Below, piece by piece: positions 60,762-64,000 of a stretch of DNA of 64,000 bases. The stretch covers positions 99,106-163,105 of the forward strand of contig JALMLS010000211.1 in the NCBI GenBank assembly GCA_038496445.1, written 5' to 3'. The stretch is from Trichosphaerium sp. ATCC 40318. Taxonomy: Eukaryota > Discosea > Flabellinia > Trichosidae. The notes beneath the pieces were generated by a model. It did no database searches, had not been told where the DNA came from, and saw only the letters and a list, made by a program, of their open reading frames with translations. Both the position numbers and the translations under genes were made by a program. Each line of letters starts with the position of its first letter. The stretch's first letter is position 1.

Positions 60762-61599
60762 GCCATTCTCGCTAGAATATTGCTTAGAATATTGTTGTCA
60801 CTTGTACACATAAAACAACAATATCTAGAGCCAAACAACGAGGTTTCTAAAATCAGGTCGCAATCGTCTCGAAACGTACTCTAGATCGCTAGATTTTCGC
60901 ACAACGCTCATCCTCGCCACTTGTAATAACCTCTTAGTACTTTAAATTTAGGGTGCACTTTTGCAGCTGTATAACTAAGGGTCTACGTATACACTTGGCT
61001 ACTATGCTCCGTGCTGGCGCCAGAGTTGCAAGCACTTTGTAATTCCAACTTAATAAGGTGTATCGAACTAAAGTCCCAAAGTACCATCTAGCTGAACTCG
61101 CAAGTAGGCACGTTAGCACAATTGAGGTCTTGATTTCAAAGCTGTCCATTTTCAAAATCGGACTTACCGCAATATCTAAATGAAATGGCTTTTTATTAGT
61201 GCCATACGCCTAGATATTGGACAAGCTCGGACTCTCTTTCTTTTCGAGAATTCAAACGGAGTGTCATTATTTTTCTTTTGTGCTACGCGTTGTAAGGTTA
61301 CGTATCAACTAGTTTCTGTCATAACGCAATACATTTGTCACAAAATGAGTAAGTTTACCCTTTTGCCTTTTTTTAGTTTTAGCGCTTAGATTATACGAAC
61401 AAACGTCACCTTCATGGTTATGGTATTAGTTAATTACTTAAAACCCTCAGTACTCAAAAGCGCCAGATGATGTTTTACCCTTGCAGTAGTATCACACTGC
61501 GGCAGCTGCGTTCCTGGCATTGTCCTCAGCAAGTCTTATAAGCGTAAAAGAAAAGAGGAAGCAATAAAAAACTGGTTTATTGATTTTTTCAAAAAAATA

Positions 61600-64000
61600 T
61601 CAAAAGCCGGCAGACATGATATTATTCCAAACCTCTATTGATAGTTTTGGGTTTGATACCGAAGCAAATTTTACTGTTAAAGATATAGAATCTGATGAGA
61701 AGAGAGTGAACATGTTATCTTGCCACGTGACTGGTAATACGGGTTTACCATTTTCTCCATCAAGAATCTGAGCATGGATAAAAAAAGCAACGTGAGATGT
61801 TGGGTTTGTAATTGTAACACGTGCTGTAGTTTCACCTTTTGAAGTATTCTCTATAATCATACTAGATGTCAAGGTTATCTTTGGTAGCCCTTCTAGTTCG
61901 TTGAAATCAGAGAATTGAGCACAAGCTGTTTGGTAAAATGTTGATTTTTTCCAATCCAACACATCTCCTTTTGATGATTTCCAATACGTGTTTCTAAACA
62001 TTTGATCTTCCACGTGATATGTCACGTGTATAAAATAGAATTTTATATTTGGGTGTACTTTAGGTAATTCAAATATCTTAAGGGTACCATCGCTGGGTAT
62101 AGAAAGGGAATCTTGCGATTTGGAATCGATAATATTTCCCTCAATATCATAAATTGTAGCAGAAATCTTTGTTGCTGTTTGTACAGTATACAAAGAGTTT
62201 ACTGCCCATATTGAATCATCGTAATAGTTATATTGAATATTAACAGGTGTCAACGCTTTCTTAGTACCAAAGTAGGAGCCACTTGGATTCAAGTAGTAAT
62301 CGTACAAATGCCTTAACAAGAGCCGGTTAAGAGGCTTACTGAAAAAAAAAGTGTTTGGTACCATATCATTTCTGGCCAAGCATTGTTAAGCATCCATTGT
62401 ATAACACCAGTTGAATGGTATTTATATTGTGAATATGATTCAAACATTGCACGATGGCCTTCATAAGCAGCGACCTAGAAAAGATTTATTTTTTTCCTTT
62501 TCAAAAAATCCTGAATAACTATCTTGTTTTTGCGTTTGTACCTGTGATCTATACAAGAAAGTCTTCGCTGAGTTGGATTTACCATATCTAGCATCTTGTG
62601 CAGGTGTGAAATACTTCAAAGAACCAAATAACCCTTCTGTATTACCACAGTGGTAATTCCAATATTCGTTCACAGGCCACATTTATCTTGAGGAATAGTA
62701 TCAACTAACGATTCGTATGGCATTGGCGCTCCACCAGGACCACCTATATTTACCAAAAGTTAGTCAACCAATAGAATAAGATGAATTATATGGTAACGCC
62801 TGTACCTTCTGTTAAAAACCCAAAAGCTCCGCCGAGTTTCTTCTCCTCTGCTCCAATGTACCAGTAATCTAACAAAATAATAAATAATGAATCTTTCAGT
62901 ATAATCTGTTGATGCATACCAGGAGGCACCCAAGCGTAAGGTCCAGACATTTTAACACCTGTGGGTCCAGTTATAGGTGATGTTAATGCAGATGCAGAAG
63001 CAAGAGTAGGAAGCACCCAGTTCTGTTCTTTGAAAATTGCAAGATACCTACAGGAAAATCAGTATCGATTGTTCTTTCGCATTGGCTTTATCGCACTCAT
63101 TCTCAACCTTCGATGGTGGGAGTTCATCACTACTATATAGAAATACGAGTATAGATGCGTGGATACGTAATCGTTTGATTTGAGATCGCAAAGAATCACC
63201 AGAAACAGTATACCTTGAATTGTATTAGAAAGGCTCTTGAACACATGTAAAAACGTCAAAATTCCGACTAAACTTCACTTACTGTTCTGGTCCCCAATGG
63301 CTCCAATGTTGCCATGCATCACAGCAACACCATCCAGGCATCAATAATATTCCAAGTGAGTCAGCAAGTTCAAAAAAATAGTCATTTCCAAATTTCCCTT
63401 CAAGACGAATTGCATTGAGATTAAGATCAACAATATACTCAAACTCCTTTCTCATTTTAGCTGGATCCATCCTATAAAATAGATCAGGTGACCAACCAGC
63501 ACCTCGTATGAGTATAGGCTATAACAAAAGAATAGTTTAGATCCGTGATTTTTGTAAAAAACAAGAAGAAATCCGTACCTTGTTGTTTACCTTGTATAAC
63601 CTGTAACCTTCGGATGTCAATTCTGAAGTTGCTTTGCGTATACCGAACTTTACTGTCAAATTATCGCTTTGTGTTGACTCACCAGTAACAGTGAATGATA
63701 TTGATAGATTATGAAGTGTAGGAGAGCCCATTTGTCGAGGCCACCTGTCAAAAAGAAAAGTTTCAGTTGGAGAATATGTTAAAGATTGTTTTACCAAAGT
63801 TCAGGATTTGCCACGTTAAGAGAGCTGAAAGAATCGTTCTTGAAGAAAACAGGTTTTGTTGATAACCCATCAATTGTTACGTCCATTTTTAGCCTACCAA
63901 TACCTTCTACAATAGCATCAACACTACCAGAGATGGCTTGTTTATTGTGATTTGTCAGTTCAACCATGATATTTAGGTGTGCCATTTTCTCTCCATTTGA
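61600..64000 (-). CDS. GH2 exo-beta-D-glucosaminidase/endo-beta-mannosidase-like glycosidase, 5' part outside window
   Basis: Exons recognised include 64000(+)-63795, 63744-63579, 63518-63283, about 63230-63090, about 63030-62920, 62880-62810, 62745-62680 onward, 62474-62362 and 62311-61600. Marks of the CsxA/endo-beta-mannosidase branch of GH2: ANPELWWP then GSPTLHNL, FGIRKATSELT, ILIRGAGWSPDLFYRMDPAK, LNLNAIRLEGKFGNDYFFEL, LMPGWCCCDAWQHWSHWGPE, YSSDELPPSKVE, GPYAWVPP and the nucleophile-region GAFGFLTEGGPGGAPMPYESL. After QDK at about 62680 the frame shifts by one base before MWPVNEYWNYHCG, so the gene either is broken or carries an assembly error. It should remove beta-linked GlcN or mannose from chitosan or N-glycans. 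No ATG lies in the window. Confidence 0.82.

Overview
The window is nuclear DNA from a compact, intron-rich eukaryotic genome that is AT-rich (roughly 63% A+T by eye). The evidence is dozens of short spliceosomal introns (mostly 40-180 bp), exons whose phases join correctly, and typical eukaryotic genes: Ras, Rab, TRAPPC2, CHMP4, cytosolic-type prolyl-tRNA synthetase, a calponin-homology protein and GPI-type surface proteins. I cannot place the species. The gene mix would fit a unicellular or simple opisthokont-like or amoebozoan-like lineage. I see no rRNA, tRNA, CRISPR array or viral replication gene. Gene models were spliced by hand: exon phases were checked, but no transcript was available.

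Layout. 1-3.8 kb: 3' part of a Ras GTPase, a poorly resolved small gene, and a head-to-head pair made of a stand-alone MLKL-type four-helix-bundle protein (minus) and an SMI1/KNR4-domain protein (plus). 4.3-11 kb: a secreted protein, then prolyl-tRNA synthetase, a nitrilase-family amidohydrolase and an epoxide hydrolase, all on the minus strand. 11.6-13.7 kb: a PA-domain seven-TM protein. 14.1-15.6 kb: an intact F-box/MORN-variant repeat gene and a decayed copy. 16.2-18.2 kb: an inverted duplication carrying two near-identical secreted Cys-rich genes. 18.8-25.5 kb: an ANL-family (acyl-CoA-synthetase-like) protein with a lost P-loop, TRAPPC2, a membrane fatty-acid desaturase/hydroxylase and a Lys-rich nuclear protein. 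26.8-31.3 kb: a 22-exon GH38 alpha-mannosidase.

31.7-35.8 kb: an F-box/MORN gene cut in two by a 2.7-kb MULE-type DNA transposon (inverted ends, perfect 8-bp target duplication, intron-bearing transposase). 36.3-39.6 kb: an unknown gene, another intact F-box/MORN gene and a two-EF-hand protein. 40.1-45.8 kb: CHMP4, an organellar-type YchF GTPase, and a C2-Rab GTPase fusion. 46.6-56.6 kb: an unknown basic protein, a GPI-type surface protein with C-type lectin domains, and a tandem pair of surface-protein genes, one broken. 57.1-64 kb: a coiled-coil protein, a single-CH-domain protein and a GH2 exo-beta-glucosaminidase-like gene running off the window.

Themes. Three kinds of gene recall bacterial conflict systems or giant viruses: SMI1/KNR4, YwqK-like MORN-variant repeats fused to an F-box, and a lone 4HB domain. 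Splicing is unusual: 5' splice sites are often GTACGT-like and at least eight introns begin with GC. The palindrome CACGTG is several-fold more frequent than expected, often inside introns.
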